Shown piece by piece: positions 24,498 through 35,697 of a stretch of DNA of 64,000 bases; within the stretch, counting starts at the first letter, position 1; each line of letters opens with the position of its first letter. The stretch is from Massilia sp. PAMC28688 (GTDB taxonomy: Bacteria; Pseudomonadota; Gammaproteobacteria; Burkholderiales; Burkholderiaceae_D), in assembly GCF_019443445.1 (NCBI RefSeq), contig NZ_CP080378.1, forward strand, positions 2,728,001 through 2,792,000, in the 5' to 3' direction. The position numbers and the translations under genes are program-made. Below the pieces are notes generated by a model, which was given only the letters and a program-made list of their open reading frames with translations, was not told the DNA's origin and searched no databases.

Positions 24498-25904
24498 ATG
24501 TCCCGAATCTCTTTGGTCCGTCAGCTCTCGCGGGCTGCGCTGTTTGCTCTCTCCATTCACGCGGCTGCGCTCGCTCAGCCGGTCTCCAGCCTTGAGCAAC
24601 TGCTCAACGACAAGCAATACGCGGCCTTCCATCTGCGCGCCGACCGGGAAGCGCCTGGCAATGCGGAAGCGTCATTCTTGAAGGGCAAGTCTTTCCATCT
24701 GGGACTCGGCGTCGAGCAGGACCTGGCCGCGGCCCGCTTGTGGTACGGCGAAGCGTTCGACCTTGGCTCGGCCCGGGCCGCTCACAACATCGGCCGCATA
24801 CTGCTGGATGAGAAAGCGCCAGATGAGGCGATTGCGTGGTTCGAGAAAGCGCTGGCCATGGGACTGAAGAAGCCGACGCTGTTTAACTTGGGCAAAGCCT
24901 ACACGCCCACGCCGCCGCGCTTTCCGCAAGATATCGAACATGCCATTGTGCTCGCAGAGAAGGCTGCCCACTACTACGAGCAAGCCTACCTGATCGACCC
25001 GCAGGTGGACACAGCGGCGCTGGTGGGGCGCTCCCTGGTGCAGGTGGTCGACTATTCGCGGGTGCAGAAGGAGCAGGACATGCCCGCCGGCAGGCGCGAT
25101 GTGGCCGCCAGCAGGGCCGGTGCGATCAAGTGGCTGACATTGGCGATGAATCAGGGATCGGCCGCCGCTGCCACCAACTTTGGCACCATGCTGTTAATGG
25201 AAAAGAATGAGGCCGACGCGCGTCCCTTGTTCGAGCGGGGGGCAGCGGGCGGCAATGCCATGGCCCATTACCAGCTCGGCCGCATGGAGAAACAGGAAGA
25301 CGAGGCATCCAGGGCGCGTGCCCTTGCCGCCTTTGAAGAGGCGGCCCGGCTTGGGTCAAAAGAGGCGGGCTATTACCTGCTGCCCATCTATCAGGAGATG
25401 TTCGAGGCCGCCCAGTACAGTTCGGCAAAGCTCGAGGTGCTCGCCAACAAGCTCGCCAGGCTGGATCAGGAAGAGTGGGGCAGGGAGCTGCAGTCGGTGC
25501 GCAAGCTGCAAACCTGGCGGAAATTTCTGAGCGTGGAACAGGCAAAGGCCGCGTCCCTGCCTGCGCTGCCGGTGCGGCTCAAGGCGTGTGGCTTGCTCAA
25601 CGGCCAGGAATTTGAACGCCCCTATCACATGGTGGAGGGCGACTGGAACCTGGTGGCTTACCACGTGGGCGACGTGGAGCCGACCCCGACAGGCATCATT
25701 GGCACTACCAGGCAGGGCTGTGCGGTCCTGCCTGGGCCATTTCCGGACCGGCTGCGACAGCAGATGAAAAAGGGGTCAATCTTCGCACTGCAATTTATCG
25801 GGATCGCCTTGCCGTTGAAAATGACGGTGAACAAGCAGCACATCGCACTGGGCCTGCATCCACGCGAGGTTGCGCTACCAGTCGATCCTTCATTTGGATT
25901 CTAG
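24498..25904 (+). CDS. Exported Sel1/TPR-repeat protein of unknown function
   Basis: 468 residues with a signal peptide (cleavage near ALAQP, about residue 27). Residues about 30-330 contain Sel1-type helical repeats (LGLGVEQDLAAARLWYGEAFDLGSARA, AIKWLTLAMNQGSAAAATNFG, AMAHYQLGRMEKQ). The last ~100 residues form a separate domain with NGQEFERPYHMVEGDWNLVAYHVGD that I do not recognise. Sel1 repeats usually scaffold protein contacts; a periplasmic location is inferred. It stands alone, separated from the convergent kinase gene by 78 bp. Confidence 0.75.
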   Translation: MSRISLVRQLSRAALFALSIHAAALAQPVSSLEQLLNDKQYAAFHLRADREAPGNAEASFLKGKSFHLGLGVEQDLAAARLWYGEAFDLGSARAAHNIGRILLDEKAPDEAIAWFEKALAMGLKKPTLFNLGKAYTPTPPRFPQDIEHAIVLAEKAAHYYEQAYLIDPQVDTAALVGRSLVQVVDYSRVQKEQDMPAGRRDVAASRAGAIKWLTLAMNQGSAAAATNFGTMLLMEKNEADARPLFERGAAGGNAMAHYQLGRMEKQEDEASRARALAAFEEAARLGSKEAGYYLLPIYQEMFEAAQYSSAKLEVLANKLARLDQEEWGRELQSVRKLQTWRKFLSVEQAKAASLPALPVRLKACGLLNGQEFERPYHMVEGDWNLVAYHVGDVEPTPTGIIGTTRQGCAVLPGPFPDRLRQQMKKGSIFALQFIGIALPLKMTVNKQHIALGLHPREVALPVDPSFGF

Positions 25905-25982
25905 GCAACGCATCGCTTAGCCGCTGCCCGCACAGCATGCGACGGCGGCGGCGCTTCCGCTCAGGCTTTGCCGCCTGCGTTC

Positions 25983-26927
25983 TCAGGCGCTGTAGCGGTA
26001 GCCGAACTCGGTTTCAAAACGGTCGGCAATCTCGCTGGCCGTTGCCACATGATTCTGTCCACCCTGGTGGGCAATCTTGATCGCGCCCATCAGGCTGGCC
26101 AGGCGGCCAGCGGTCGGCCAATCGTGACCGTTGACGATGGAAAACAGCAAGCCGGCGCGGTAGGCATCGCCGCAGCCGGTCGGGTCCACCACGGCATCGG
26201 CCTGTACGCACGGGATTTCGTGGCGCTCGCCCTTGGCGTAGATTTCCGACCCCTTTTCGCCGCGGGTGACGATCAGGGCATCGAGGCGACCGGCGATGTC
26301 GGGCAGAGACAATCCGGTGCGGTCCATCAGCATCTCGAATTCGTAGTCATTGGCCGTCAAATAGCTCGCTTCGTTGATGAACTCTATCAGTTCAGCACCG
26401 CTGAACATGGGCAATTGCTGGCCCGGATCGAACATGAACGGGACCTTGGCAGCGGCGCAGTCACGCGCGTGCTTGAGCATGCCTTCACGGCCGTCCGGGG
26501 CAATGATGGCAACCCGCAGCGGTCCAACATCGGCCACATTGTTCTCATGCGAGAACTGCATCGCGCCCGGATGGAAGGCATTGATCTGATTGTTGTCGAG
26601 GTCGGCCGTGACGAAGCACTGCGCCGTGTACGTATGCTCAATCTTGCGGATGGCCCGGGTGGAGATGCCGAGCTTGTCGAAGCGCTCCAGGTATTCGCCA
26701 CCGTCCTGGCCAATGGTGGCCATGATCAGGGGATCGCCGCCCAGCATGTTGAGGTTGTACGCAATATTGGCCGAGCAGCCGCCAAACTCCGTGCGCAGGG
26801 TCGGCACCAGGAAGGAAACGTTGACCTTGTGCAGCTGATCTGCGAGCAGGGTTTCGCCGAAACGTCCGTTGTACTGCATGATTTTGTCGAACGCGAGCGA
26901 GCCGCAGATCAGGGTGGTCTTGGTCAT
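25983..26927 (-). CDS. PfkB-family carbohydrate/adenosine-type kinase
   Basis: 314 residues. A ribokinase-fold small-molecule kinase: N-terminal GGCSANIAYNLNMLG motif, central DPGQQLPMF, and the signature DPTGCGDAYRAGL near residue 250 with the catalytic Asp and anion hole. The substrate cannot be fixed from sequence; adenosine or another nucleoside/sugar is possible. Last gene of a tight minus-strand run (9 bp after the DUF3426 gene) that starts at accB. Confidence 0.9.
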   Translation of the reverse strand: MTKTTLICGSLAFDKIMQYNGRFGETLLADQLHKVNVSFLVPTLRTEFGGCSANIAYNLNMLGGDPLIMATIGQDGGEYLERFDKLGISTRAIRKIEHTYTAQCFVTADLDNNQINAFHPGAMQFSHENNVADVGPLRVAIIAPDGREGMLKHARDCAAAKVPFMFDPGQQLPMFSGAELIEFINEASYLTANDYEFEMLMDRTGLSLPDIAGRLDALIVTRGEKGSEIYAKGERHEIPCVQADAVVDPTGCGDAYRAGLLFSIVNGHDWPTAGRLASLMGAIKIAHQGGQNHVATASEIADRFETEFGYRYSA

Positions 26928-26936
26928 AAGAGAGCC

Positions 26937-28331
<1,395 letters not shown>

Positions 28332-28335
28332 GCCT

Positions 28336-29283
28336 TTACTGACCGCGGGCGGGGAGGGCGGCCTGGGCGCCGAGCTGTCCTTGCAGCGCCACCCAGCCAT
28401 CCTGTTCGGCCCAGACGCTCAGCTTGATGAACGGGGCATAGGCTTCGGCCACTTCTTCAGCCTGGCGCGCCAGCACGCCGGACAGGATCAGGAAGCCGCC
28501 CGGGGCCACGCGGCCGGCCAGCATGGGCGCCATCACCTTGAGCGGGCTGGACAGAATGTTGGCAACCACGGTATCGAACTTGCCCCTGGCATGTTGCTCC
28601 TTGGCCGACACGGCGAAGTCATCCGGCAGGTAATAGTCGATCTCGCAGTCGTTGCGGGCCGCGTTCTCGCGCGCCGATTCAATGGCTTGCGGGTCGATGT
28701 CGACCCCGGCCACGTCGCCGGCGCCCAGCTTCTTGGCCACCATGGCCAGGATGCCGGAACCGCAGCCGTAGTCGAGCACGGTCTTGCCGGGCGCGGGATG
28801 CGCTTCCAGCCATTCCATGCACAGGCGGGTGGTGGGATGGCTGCCGGTGCCGAAGGCCAGGCCCGGATCAAGTTCCAGGATCAGCGCGTCAGGGTCCGGT
28901 GCCTCGTGCCAGCTGGGCACGACCCAGATGTTCTTGCCGATGTGGATGGGCGCAAACTGGGATTGCGTGAGGCGCACCCAGTCTTCGTCCGCCACCTCGC
29001 GCGTGGTAAAGGCAGGCGTGGCCGCCAGGCCGATGGCAGCAGCTGCCTCGGCCACAATGGCGGCCTGGTCGGCATCGACATCGGTCAGTGCCACCACGCG
29101 GCTGTGGTCCCACGCCGCTTCGGACGGCACCATGCCAGGTTCGCCAAACAGCGGGCGTTCCTGGTCGGTCCCTTCGTCTGCATCCTCGACGGACACGGAC
29201 AGGGCGCCCGCTTCCATCAAGGCGTCGGACAGGCTTTCCGCGTGATCACGGGCGATTTCGATGACAACTTCAGTCCAGCTCAT
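28336..29283 (-). CDS. prmA: Ribosomal protein L11 methyltransferase
   Basis: 315 residues. It methylates L11 lysines and its N-terminus using S-adenosylmethionine. An N-terminal substrate-recognition domain ([22 protein letters not shown]) is followed by a class I methyltransferase domain with [15 protein letters not shown], the SAM loop [13 protein letters not shown], and NILSSPL. Lies 15 bp downstream of accC and 4 bp upstream of the DUF3426 gene. Confidence 0.95.
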   Translation of the reverse strand: MSWTEVVIEIARDHAESLSDALMEAGALSVSVEDADEGTDQERPLFGEPGMVPSEAAWDHSRVVALTDVDADQAAIVAEAAAAIGLAATPAFTTREVADEDWVRLTQSQFAPIHIGKNIWVVPSWHEAPDPDALILELDPGLAFGTGSHPTTRLCMEWLEAHPAPGKTVLDYGCGSGILAMVAKKLGAGDVAGVDIDPQAIESARENAARNDCEIDYYLPDDFAVSAKEQHARGKFDTVVANILSSPLKVMAPMLAGRVAPGGFLILSGVLARQAEEVAEAYAPFIKLSVWAEQDGWVALQGQLGAQAALPARGQ

Positions 29284-29298
29284 GTGTTCCTTAAATCC

Positions 29299-30681
29299 TT
29301 AACCTTTGTCGGCCAGCGCATTCACCTTGGGCAGGTCCGGCTTGTCGGCCAGCTTCTGTTCCAGGTAGTGAATGTTGGTGCCGCCTTCAATGAAGCGTGC
29401 ATCGATCATCAGTTCGCGGTGCAGGGGAATATTGGTGAGGATACCCTCAACCACCATTTCCGACAGCGCGATTTGCATGCGGCGGATGGCCTGCTCGCGC
29501 GTGGCACCGTAAGCGATGACCTTGCCGATCATGGAATCGTAATGCGGCGGCACATAATAGCCGGCATACGCATGCGAATCGACGCGGATGCCGGGACCAC
29601 CAGGTGCATGCCAGGACACGATGCGGCCTGGCGAAGGCGTGAACTTGAAAGGATCTTCAGCATTGATGCGGCACTCGACGGCGTGACCGGAGAGCATGAT
29701 GTCGCGCTGGCGGAAACGCAGCTTTTCGCCGCTGGCGATGCGGATCTGTTCCTGCACGATGTCGATACCGGTGATCATTTCCGTCACCGGATGTTCCACC
29801 TGCACGCGGGTGTTCATTTCAATGAAGTAGAACTCGCCGTTTTCGTACAAGAATTCAAAGGTGCCGGCGCCGCGGTAGCCAATCTTGCGGCACGCCTCGG
29901 CGCAGCGGTCGCCGATCTTTTCAATCAGCTTGCGCGGAATGCCCGGTGCCGGTGCTTCCTCGATGACCTTCTGGTGACGGCGCTGCATGGAGCAGTCGCG
30001 CTCGCCCAGCCAGACGGCGTTCTTGTGTTCGTCGGCAAGGATCTGGATTTCCACGTGGCGCGGATTTTCCAGGTACTTCTCCATATACACTTCCGGATTG
30101 CCAAAGGCGGTACCGGCTTCGGTCTTGGTCATGGCCACGGCGTTGAGCAGGGCCGCTTCCGTATGGACCACGCGCATGCCGCGCCCGCCGCCGCCGCCGG
30201 CAGCCTTGATGATGACCGGGTAACCCACGCGGCGCGCGGTCTGGATGATTTCCTTCGGTTCGTCGGGCAGTGCGCCTTCGGACCCCGGCACGCATGGCAC
30301 GCCGGCGCGGATCATCGCCTGCTTCGCCGACACCTTGTCGCCCATCAGGCGGATCGACTCGGAACGGGGGCCGATGAAGACAAATCCCGACTTTTCCACG
30401 CGCTCGGCGAAGTCGGCATTTTCCGACAGGAAGCCATAGCCGGGGTGAATGGCTTCGGCATCGGTCACTTCGGCGGCGCTGATGATGGCCGGCATGCTGA
30501 GGTAGCTCAGGGACGACGGCGCCGGGCCGATACAGACCGACTCGTCGGCCAGCTTGACGTACTTGGCATCCTTGTCGGCTTCGGAGTGCACGACAACAGT
30601 CTTGATACCCATTTCGCGGCAGGCGCGCTGGATGCGTAGCGCGATCTCGCCGCGGTTGGCAATGAGGATTTTTTCAAACAT
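29299..30681 (-). CDS. accC: Acetyl-CoA carboxylase, biotin carboxylase subunit
   Basis: 460 residues. ATP-dependent carboxylation of biotin on AccB, the first half-reaction of acetyl-CoA carboxylase. It starts with [17 protein letters not shown], has the Gly-rich ATP-grasp loop [13 protein letters not shown], the [14 protein letters not shown] active-site motif and the late CRINAEDP. Nine bp after accB. Confidence 0.98.
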   Translation of the reverse strand: MFEKILIANRGEIALRIQRACREMGIKTVVVHSEADKDAKYVKLADESVCIGPAPSSLSYLSMPAIISAAEVTDAEAIHPGYGFLSENADFAERVEKSGFVFIGPRSESIRLMGDKVSAKQAMIRAGVPCVPGSEGALPDEPKEIIQTARRVGYPVIIKAAGGGGGRGMRVVHTEAALLNAVAMTKTEAGTAFGNPEVYMEKYLENPRHVEIQILADEHKNAVWLGERDCSMQRRHQKVIEEAPAPGIPRKLIEKIGDRCAEACRKIGYRGAGTFEFLYENGEFYFIEMNTRVQVEHPVTEMITGIDIVQEQIRIASGEKLRFRQRDIMLSGHAVECRINAEDPFKFTPSPGRIVSWHAPGGPGIRVDSHAYAGYYVPPHYDSMIGKVIAYGATREQAIRRMQIALSEMVVEGILTNIPLHRELMIDARFIEGGTNIHYLEQKLADKPDLPKVNALADKG

Positions 30682-30690
30682 GGTCGTCGA

Positions 30691-31164
30691 TCAGCCAATC
30701 ACAAACAGAGGCTGGCCGAATTCGACCGGCTGGCCGTTTTCAACCAGGATCTTGGTGACCACGCCCGCGACGTCGGCATCGATTTCGTTGAGCAGCTTCA
30801 TCGCTTCAATGATGCACAGCGTGTCGCCTTCCTTGATATTGGCGCCAACTTCCACGAACGCCGGCGAACCTGGCGAAGACGAACGGTAGAATGTACCAAC
30901 CATGGGCGACTTGATCACGTGGCCGGTCTGTTCGGGGGCGGCCACGGCAACCGGTGCTGCGGCAGGGGCGGCCGGGGCCGGGGCGCCTTGCGCCGGTGCG
31001 TAATGCTGCTGCATGTTTTGCGGCTGCATCATGACCATCTGGTTCTGGCCCATCGCGCCCGACTTGACGATGCGTACCTTGCTCTCGCCTTCGGTCACTT
31101 CAAGTTCTGCGATGTCCGACTCTGCGACCAGGTCGATCAGCGTCTTGAGTTTTCGTAAATCCAT
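30691..31164 (-). CDS. accB: Biotin carboxyl carrier protein of acetyl-CoA carboxylase
   Basis: 157 residues. An N-terminal dimer region ([18 protein letters not shown]), an Ala/Pro-rich flexible linker and the C-terminal biotinyl domain with the acceptor Lys in [13 protein letters not shown]. It carries the carboxybiotin between AccC and the carboxyltransferase. Probably the first gene of the accB-accC-prmA-DUF3426-PfkB run. aroQ lies 89 bp upstream on the same strand. Confidence 0.97.
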   Translation of the reverse strand: MDLRKLKTLIDLVAESDIAELEVTEGESKVRIVKSGAMGQNQMVMMQPQNMQQHYAPAQGAPAPAAPAAAPVAVAAPEQTGHVIKSPMVGTFYRSSSPGSPAFVEVGANIKEGDTLCIIEAMKLLNEIDADVAGVVTKILVENGQPVEFGQPLFVIG

Positions 31165-31253
31165 TAGAACCCCTTGGAATTATTTTGATTGTAGTTGTGT
31201 GCGGCCTGACCGTTGTAAGCGTAACCGCGCAATTGCTTGAAGATGCCAGGAGA

Positions 31254-31691
31254 TTAACGCTTTTTCATCGCGAAGTCGATGGCAAATCGATATCCTTCCG
31301 TGCCGAGTCCGCAGATGACGCCCAGCGCGATGGAGGACAGGTAAGAATGGTGGCGGAATGACTCCCGTTGATGCACATTCGAAATATGCACTTCGATGAA
31401 GGGGATCGCCACCGCCGCCAGGGCATCGCGCAGCGCCACGCTGGTATGGGTGAGCCCGCCCGGATTGATGATGATCGCGTCCACCCCTTCGCGGCGGGCC
31501 GCATGGATGCGGTCAATCAGGAAGCCTTCGTGATTGCTCTGAAAGCACATCAGGGTCGCCCCCGCCGCGCTGGCCTGGGCCACCGCCGCCTGCTCGATAT
31601 CGGCCAGTGTTTCCTTGCCATAAATCTCCGGCTCGCGCGTACCCAGCAAATTCAGGTTGGGACCGTTCAGGAGCAGAAGTTGATTGGCCAT
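31254..31691 (-). CDS. aroQ: 3-dehydroquinate dehydratase, type II
   Basis: 145 residues. Shikimate pathway step from 3-dehydroquinate to 3-dehydroshikimate. It opens with [20 protein letters not shown] and has the catalytic Tyr/Arg region, [14 protein letters not shown], the [14 protein letters not shown] loop and [14 protein letters not shown]. Commonly located before accBC in betaproteobacteria. Confidence 0.97.
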   Translation of the reverse strand: MANQLLLLNGPNLNLLGTREPEIYGKETLADIEQAAVAQASAAGATLMCFQSNHEGFLIDRIHAARREGVDAIIINPGGLTHTSVALRDALAAVAIPFIEVHISNVHQRESFRHHSYLSSIALGVICGLGTEGYRFAIDFAMKKR

Positions 31692-31819
31692 AATTTAGTG
31701 GTTTGTTCCTGGCGGACGCGCGAAAGTCCCGCATTTTGCCGACAACTGTTCCCATTGGCAAGCGAAAAAAAGCGAGCGATTGATCGGTAAAAGGCGGGGT
31801 GGAAAGGTCCTCGCGGCCG

Positions 31820-32371
31820 TCAGAGTTTGGCCAGGTCGGCTTTCAGTTCGTCGAACTTGAGCTTGCCCAGATATGTCTTGCGGACCTGGCCATCGGCGCC
31901 AATGAGGACAGTATAAGGCAGGCCGCCCTGCTTGTTGCCAAAATCGCGCGCCAGTTCCGTGCCGGACAGACCGGCCACATATAAGGGGTAGGAGATCTTG
32001 TGCTTCGCGGCGAATTCGGCGATGTTGGCTGGCGAATCAATGCCGATGCCTATGATGTTGATGTTTTTTGCTGTGCTCTCGGCGGCCAGCTGGTCCAGTT
32101 CAGGCATCTCTTGCACGCAGGGTGCGCACCAGGGGGCCCAGAAATTGACCACAAGCGCCTTGCCTTTCCAGCGCGACAGGGAATGATTGGCCCCGGTCGC
32201 GTCATTCATGGACTGGGCAAACATGGCTTGCACCGGCGTTTGCGGCCCGGCCGTCGGGGCCACGGTCGTGGTCACGGGATCGGCCTGTTTGGTGCGTACG
32301 CCCATATACAGGCCCAGGCCCAGGAACAGCAGGGCGATCGCGCCATAGGCGAGAGCATTCTTCTTGGTCAT
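31820..32371 (-). CDS. TlpA/ResA-type thiol-disulfide oxidoreductase, membrane-anchored
   Basis: 183 residues. One N-terminal membrane anchor (LAYGAIALLFLGLGLYMG), then a thioredoxin fold with the redox motif WAPWCAPCVQEMPEL and the cis-Pro region GGLPYTVLIGADG. Faces the periplasm and probably reduces disulfides, for example in cytochrome c maturation. Its ATG overlaps the stop of the uncharacterised gene upstream (ATGA), so translation is coupled. Confidence 0.93.
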   Translation of the reverse strand: MTKKNALAYGAIALLFLGLGLYMGVRTKQADPVTTTVAPTAGPQTPVQAMFAQSMNDATGANHSLSRWKGKALVVNFWAPWCAPCVQEMPELDQLAAESTAKNINIIGIGIDSPANIAEFAAKHKISYPLYVAGLSGTELARDFGNKQGGLPYTVLIGADGQVRKTYLGKLKFDELKADLAKL

Positions 32372-33006
32372 TCATTGTCCTCGGTTGATTCGGTAACAGG
32401 TGATGCCGCCATCAGTTCGCGCAAGGTGGCGGCGTCGGCACGCACCATGCGGCCTTCGCGCGGCTTGAGCGCGCCGCGCAAATCATTGAGTTCATACAGT
32501 TCCGCATGCACGCCCTCCTTGTGCCACATGAAGCTGACCGTTTCCACCGGGTCGTAGCGGGCACCCTTGAAGTGGGGTGTCTCGGAAATCTCGATCTCGA
32601 CATTTTTATCAAGCAGGAAGATCTGGACTTCCTTGGCGCTTTCGGCAAACAGCTGCAAATGGATATCGTCGTGTTCACCGGCCGTGCCATTGAGCACCGG
32701 GCCAGTCAGATAAGGCTTGAATTCGGCCAGCGCGTCCATGACCTGCAAGGCGATGGTGCGCAGACGCAGCAGGCGAGCCGGCTGGGTGTCACCCTGGAAC
32801 AGGGCCTGGTAGCGCCGCACTTCGTCTTCTATTTCAGTATCGTCGGGCAGCACATTGGCCAGCGCCGCGCCGTCACCGACCAGCTGGCTGGCCGCCTTGC
32901 GCTTGGCCACGGCATAGTCGGCGCCATCTTGCGCCACCATGCGCGCGGCAAGCGCTGCAATCTGGGCGCGCAGTTGCTGAAGGTCGTCTATGGATTTGGG
33001 AATCAT
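32368..33006 (-). CDS. Uncharacterised protein upstream of TlpA-type gene
   Basis: 212 residues from the chosen ATG (MIPKSIDDLQQL). An upstream in-frame ATG exists but falls in the divergent promoter region shared with mpl. It has an N-terminal helical part rich in Ala/Gln and a C-terminal alpha/beta part with GPVLNGTAGEHDDIHLQLF and EVQIFLLDKNVEIEI. It looks soluble and has no signal peptide. I recognise it as a protein commonly sitting between mpl and tlpA in betaproteobacteria but cannot name a function; a nucleotidyltransferase-like fold is only a guess. It is translationally coupled to the thioredoxin gene. Confidence 0.75.
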   Translation of the reverse strand: MIPKSIDDLQQLRAQIAALAARMVAQDGADYAVAKRKAASQLVGDGAALANVLPDDTEIEDEVRRYQALFQGDTQPARLLRLRTIALQVMDALAEFKPYLTGPVLNGTAGEHDDIHLQLFAESAKEVQIFLLDKNVEIEISETPHFKGARYDPVETVSFMWHKEGVHAELYELNDLRGALKPREGRMVRADAATLRELMAASPVTESTEDNE

Positions 33007-33085
33007 GATTGAGATATTACCTTGGAATCGAAAAAAGCATGGCGTCGGGTAAAATCCCGTATTCATCCATTGGTCCTTCACTATC

Positions 33086-34468
33086 ATGCATATTCATATC
33101 CTCGGCATTTGCGGCACCTTCATGGGCGGGCTGGCAGTTCTCGCCAAGGAAGCCGGCCACAAGGTCACCGGCTGCGACGCCAATGTCTACCCGCCCATGA
33201 GCACCCAGCTCGAAGCGCAGGGGATTGAACTGATCCAGGGTTTTGGCGCCGACCAGGTGCAGCTCAATCCGGATTTATACGTGATCGGCAATGTGGTCTC
33301 GCGCGGCAATCCCCTGATTGAAGAAATCCTCAATCGCGGCCTGCCGTACATGTCCGGCCCGCAGTGGATTGGCGAGCATATCTTGCGCGACAAATGGGTG
33401 CTGGCCGTCGCCGGCACGCACGGCAAGACCACCACCTCTGCCATGCTGGCCTGGATTCTCGAAGACGCAGGGTATGCGCCGGGCTTTCTGATCGGTGGCG
33501 TGCCGCTCAATTTCGGCATTTCGGCCCGCCTGGGGGGCAGCGGCGCCGACGGTTCGGCATTTTTCGTGATTGAAGCGGACGAATATGACACCGCCTTCTT
33601 CGACAAGCGCAGCAAGTTCGTGCATTACCACGCCAGGACGGCCGTGATGAACAATCTCGAATACGACCATGCCGATATTTTCCCCGACATCGGCGCCATC
33701 GAGACCCAGTTCCATCATTTGGTGCGTACCGTGCCGGCCATTGGCCGCCTGGTCGTCAACGGCGACGAAGCCTCGCTCGCGCGCGTGATCAAGCGTGGCT
33801 GCTGGAGCGAGCTGGAACGCTTTGGCACCAGCGAAGGCGTCAACTGGACCATGCTGGAGCAGCCGGGCGGGAACTTCGATGTCGTCTTCAATGGCGACAC
33901 CGTCGCTACCGTCAACTGGGGCCTGACCGGCAAGCACAATCGCACCAACGCGCTGGCCGCGATTGCCGCTGCGCGCCACGTGGGCGTGCCGGTGCAGCAG
34001 GCGGCCGAGTCGCTGGCGCGCTTTGAAAACGTCAAGCGCCGCATGGAAGTGCGCGGCGTGGTCAAGGGCGTGACGGTGTACGACGACTTTGCCCACCATC
34101 CCACGGCCATTGCCACCACGGTGGGCGGCCTGCGCCAGAAGCTGGGTAGCGGCGAGGGCGCGGGACGCATCCTGGCGGTACTGGAGCCGCGCTCGAACAC
34201 CATGAAGCTGGGCGCGATGAAGGATGCGCTGCCGGGCAGCCTGCGCGACGCCGACCTGGTATTTGGCTTTGGCAGCCAGCAGGCACTCGGCTGGAGCATT
34301 GCCGACGCCCTGAAGCCATTGGGCGAGATCGCCCACAGTTTTGACCAGCTCGACTTCCTGATCCAGGCCATTCTCGATGCGGCCCGTCCGGGCGACCATA
34401 TCCTCGTCATGAGTAATGGCGGCTTTGGCGGCATCCACCAGAAACTGCTTGAGGCGCTGGCCAAATGA
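33086..34468 (+). CDS. mpl: UDP-N-acetylmuramate:L-Ala-gamma-D-Glu-meso-DAP ligase (murein recycling)
   Basis: 460 residues. It joins recycled murein tripeptide to UDP-MurNAc. Mur-ligase architecture: N-terminal ILGICGTFMGGLAVLAKEAGH, ATP loop VAGTHGKTTTSAML, the central EADEYDTAFFDKRSKFVHY metal/carbamate region and the C-terminal YDDFAHHPTA. The GTFMGG N-terminus separates Mpl from MurC. Its stop overlaps the next ATG. Confidence 0.96.
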   Translation: MHIHILGICGTFMGGLAVLAKEAGHKVTGCDANVYPPMSTQLEAQGIELIQGFGADQVQLNPDLYVIGNVVSRGNPLIEEILNRGLPYMSGPQWIGEHILRDKWVLAVAGTHGKTTTSAMLAWILEDAGYAPGFLIGGVPLNFGISARLGGSGADGSAFFVIEADEYDTAFFDKRSKFVHYHARTAVMNNLEYDHADIFPDIGAIETQFHHLVRTVPAIGRLVVNGDEASLARVIKRGCWSELERFGTSEGVNWTMLEQPGGNFDVVFNGDTVATVNWGLTGKHNRTNALAAIAAARHVGVPVQQAAESLARFENVKRRMEVRGVVKGVTVYDDFAHHPTAIATTVGGLRQKLGSGEGAGRILAVLEPRSNTMKLGAMKDALPGSLRDADLVFGFGSQQALGWSIADALKPLGEIAHSFDQLDFLIQAILDAARPGDHILVMSNGGFGGIHQKLLEALAK

Positions 34469-35106
34469 TCCTGTATTTGCACGGCTTTCGCTCCTCGCCC
34501 AAATCATTCAAGGCGCGCGTGGTGGGCAAGCGCATGGCAGAACTGGGGCGCGCGGCAGAGCTGATCTGCCCGCAGCTGCCGGCTTCGCCCCAGGCGGCCA
34601 TGGCACTGATCCATACGCTGATCGACCGCTATCCGGCGCATGAACTGTCGATCATCGGTTCCTCGCTCGGCGGCTATTATGCAACCTGGCTGGCCGAAAA
34701 GATCGGCTGCCGCGCAGTGCTGCTCAATCCCGCCATCGTGCCGCTTCAGGACCTGGACGCCCACGTGGGCGTGACCACCGCTTACCATTCAGACGAGCCG
34801 TTTGAGTTCAAGCGCGAATACATCGATGAACTGCGGGCCCTGGCCGTACCGCGCATCACCCAGCCCGAGCGCTACTTCCTGATTGCCGCCACCGGCGACG
34901 AAGTGCTCGACTACCGCGACATGGTGCGCCACTATGCCGGCGCGCGCCAGCATGTGATTGAGGGCAGCGACCATGCCATTTCCGAGTTCCCCGACTACGT
35001 CGACCAGGTGCTGGAGTTTTGCGTGCAGACCGACCCGGCCAGGTGGCACGCACCACTACGCAGCGTGGAAAGTGACGATGCCGTCCGGCGGGGCGCCGCC
35101 TCTTGA
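34465..35106 (+). CDS. YqiA-family alpha/beta hydrolase (esterase)
   Basis: 213 residues. ILYLHGFRSSPKSFKA start, nucleophile elbow GSSLGGYYAT, Asp in ATGDEVLDY and a catalytic His in EGSDHAIS complete the triad of UPF0227/YqiA-like esterases. Cytoplasmic; natural substrate unknown. ATG overlaps the mpl stop, and its own stop overlaps the ubiC start. Confidence 0.9.
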   Translation: MILYLHGFRSSPKSFKARVVGKRMAELGRAAELICPQLPASPQAAMALIHTLIDRYPAHELSIIGSSLGGYYATWLAEKIGCRAVLLNPAIVPLQDLDAHVGVTTAYHSDEPFEFKREYIDELRALAVPRITQPERYFLIAATGDEVLDYRDMVRHYAGARQHVIEGSDHAISEFPDYVDQVLEFCVQTDPARWHAPLRSVESDDAVRRGAAS

Positions 35107-35687
35107 GGGCCGGCACGCTGCGCCAGGCGCGCTGGCATCGCCACGCGCTGGCCATTGGTGCGCCGCCCGCGCTGCGCTCCTGGCTGCGCGAGTCCGGTTC
35201 GCTGACGGCGCGCCTGACCGCTGCCAGCACCGTCTTTCGGGTGCAGCGCCTGCACCAGCACACCGCCCTGTGCCTGCGCGACGAGGCCGCGGCAATCGGC
35301 ATGCGCCGGCCCGGCCGGGTGTGGGAGCGCGAAGTGCTGCTGCGCTGCGATGGCGAAGCGGTGGTGTTTGCGCACACGGTCGTGCCGATGTCGGCCACTG
35401 CCGCCGACTGGCCGCTGTTCAATGCCCTGGGCGAGCGCTCGCTGGGCAGCACCCTGTTTTACGACCCGCGCGTGGTGCGCGGCGAACTCGAATTTGCGCG
35501 CCTGCGCGCCGGCCACCCCCTGATGCAGCGTGCCCGCGCCGCCCTCGGGCTGGACGAGAACACGGTCTTATTCGCGCGGCGCTGCCTGTACCGGCGCCGC
35601 CGCGGCACGCTGCTGGTAACCGAGGTGTTTTTGCCGTCGGTACTGGCACTGGCCGCACCCCGGCATAACACTACAAATATAAAGTAA
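35103..35687 (+). CDS. ubiC: Chorismate lyase
   Basis: 194 residues. Makes 4-hydroxybenzoate from chorismate for ubiquinone. Family segments seen are VWEREVLLRCDG, VFAHTVVPM, GERSLGSTLFYD and a C-terminal LLVTEVFLPS. The start is TTG overlapping the upstream stop (TTGA), typical of this densely packed region; no better start lies nearby. Confidence 0.9.
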   Translation: MRAGTLRQARWHRHALAIGAPPALRSWLRESGSLTARLTAASTVFRVQRLHQHTALCLRDEAAAIGMRRPGRVWEREVLLRCDGEAVVFAHTVVPMSATAADWPLFNALGERSLGSTLFYDPRVVRGELEFARLRAGHPLMQRARAALGLDENTVLFARRCLYRRRRGTLLVTEVFLPSVLALAAPRHNTTNIK

Positions 35688-35697
35688 GCGTCCAAAC

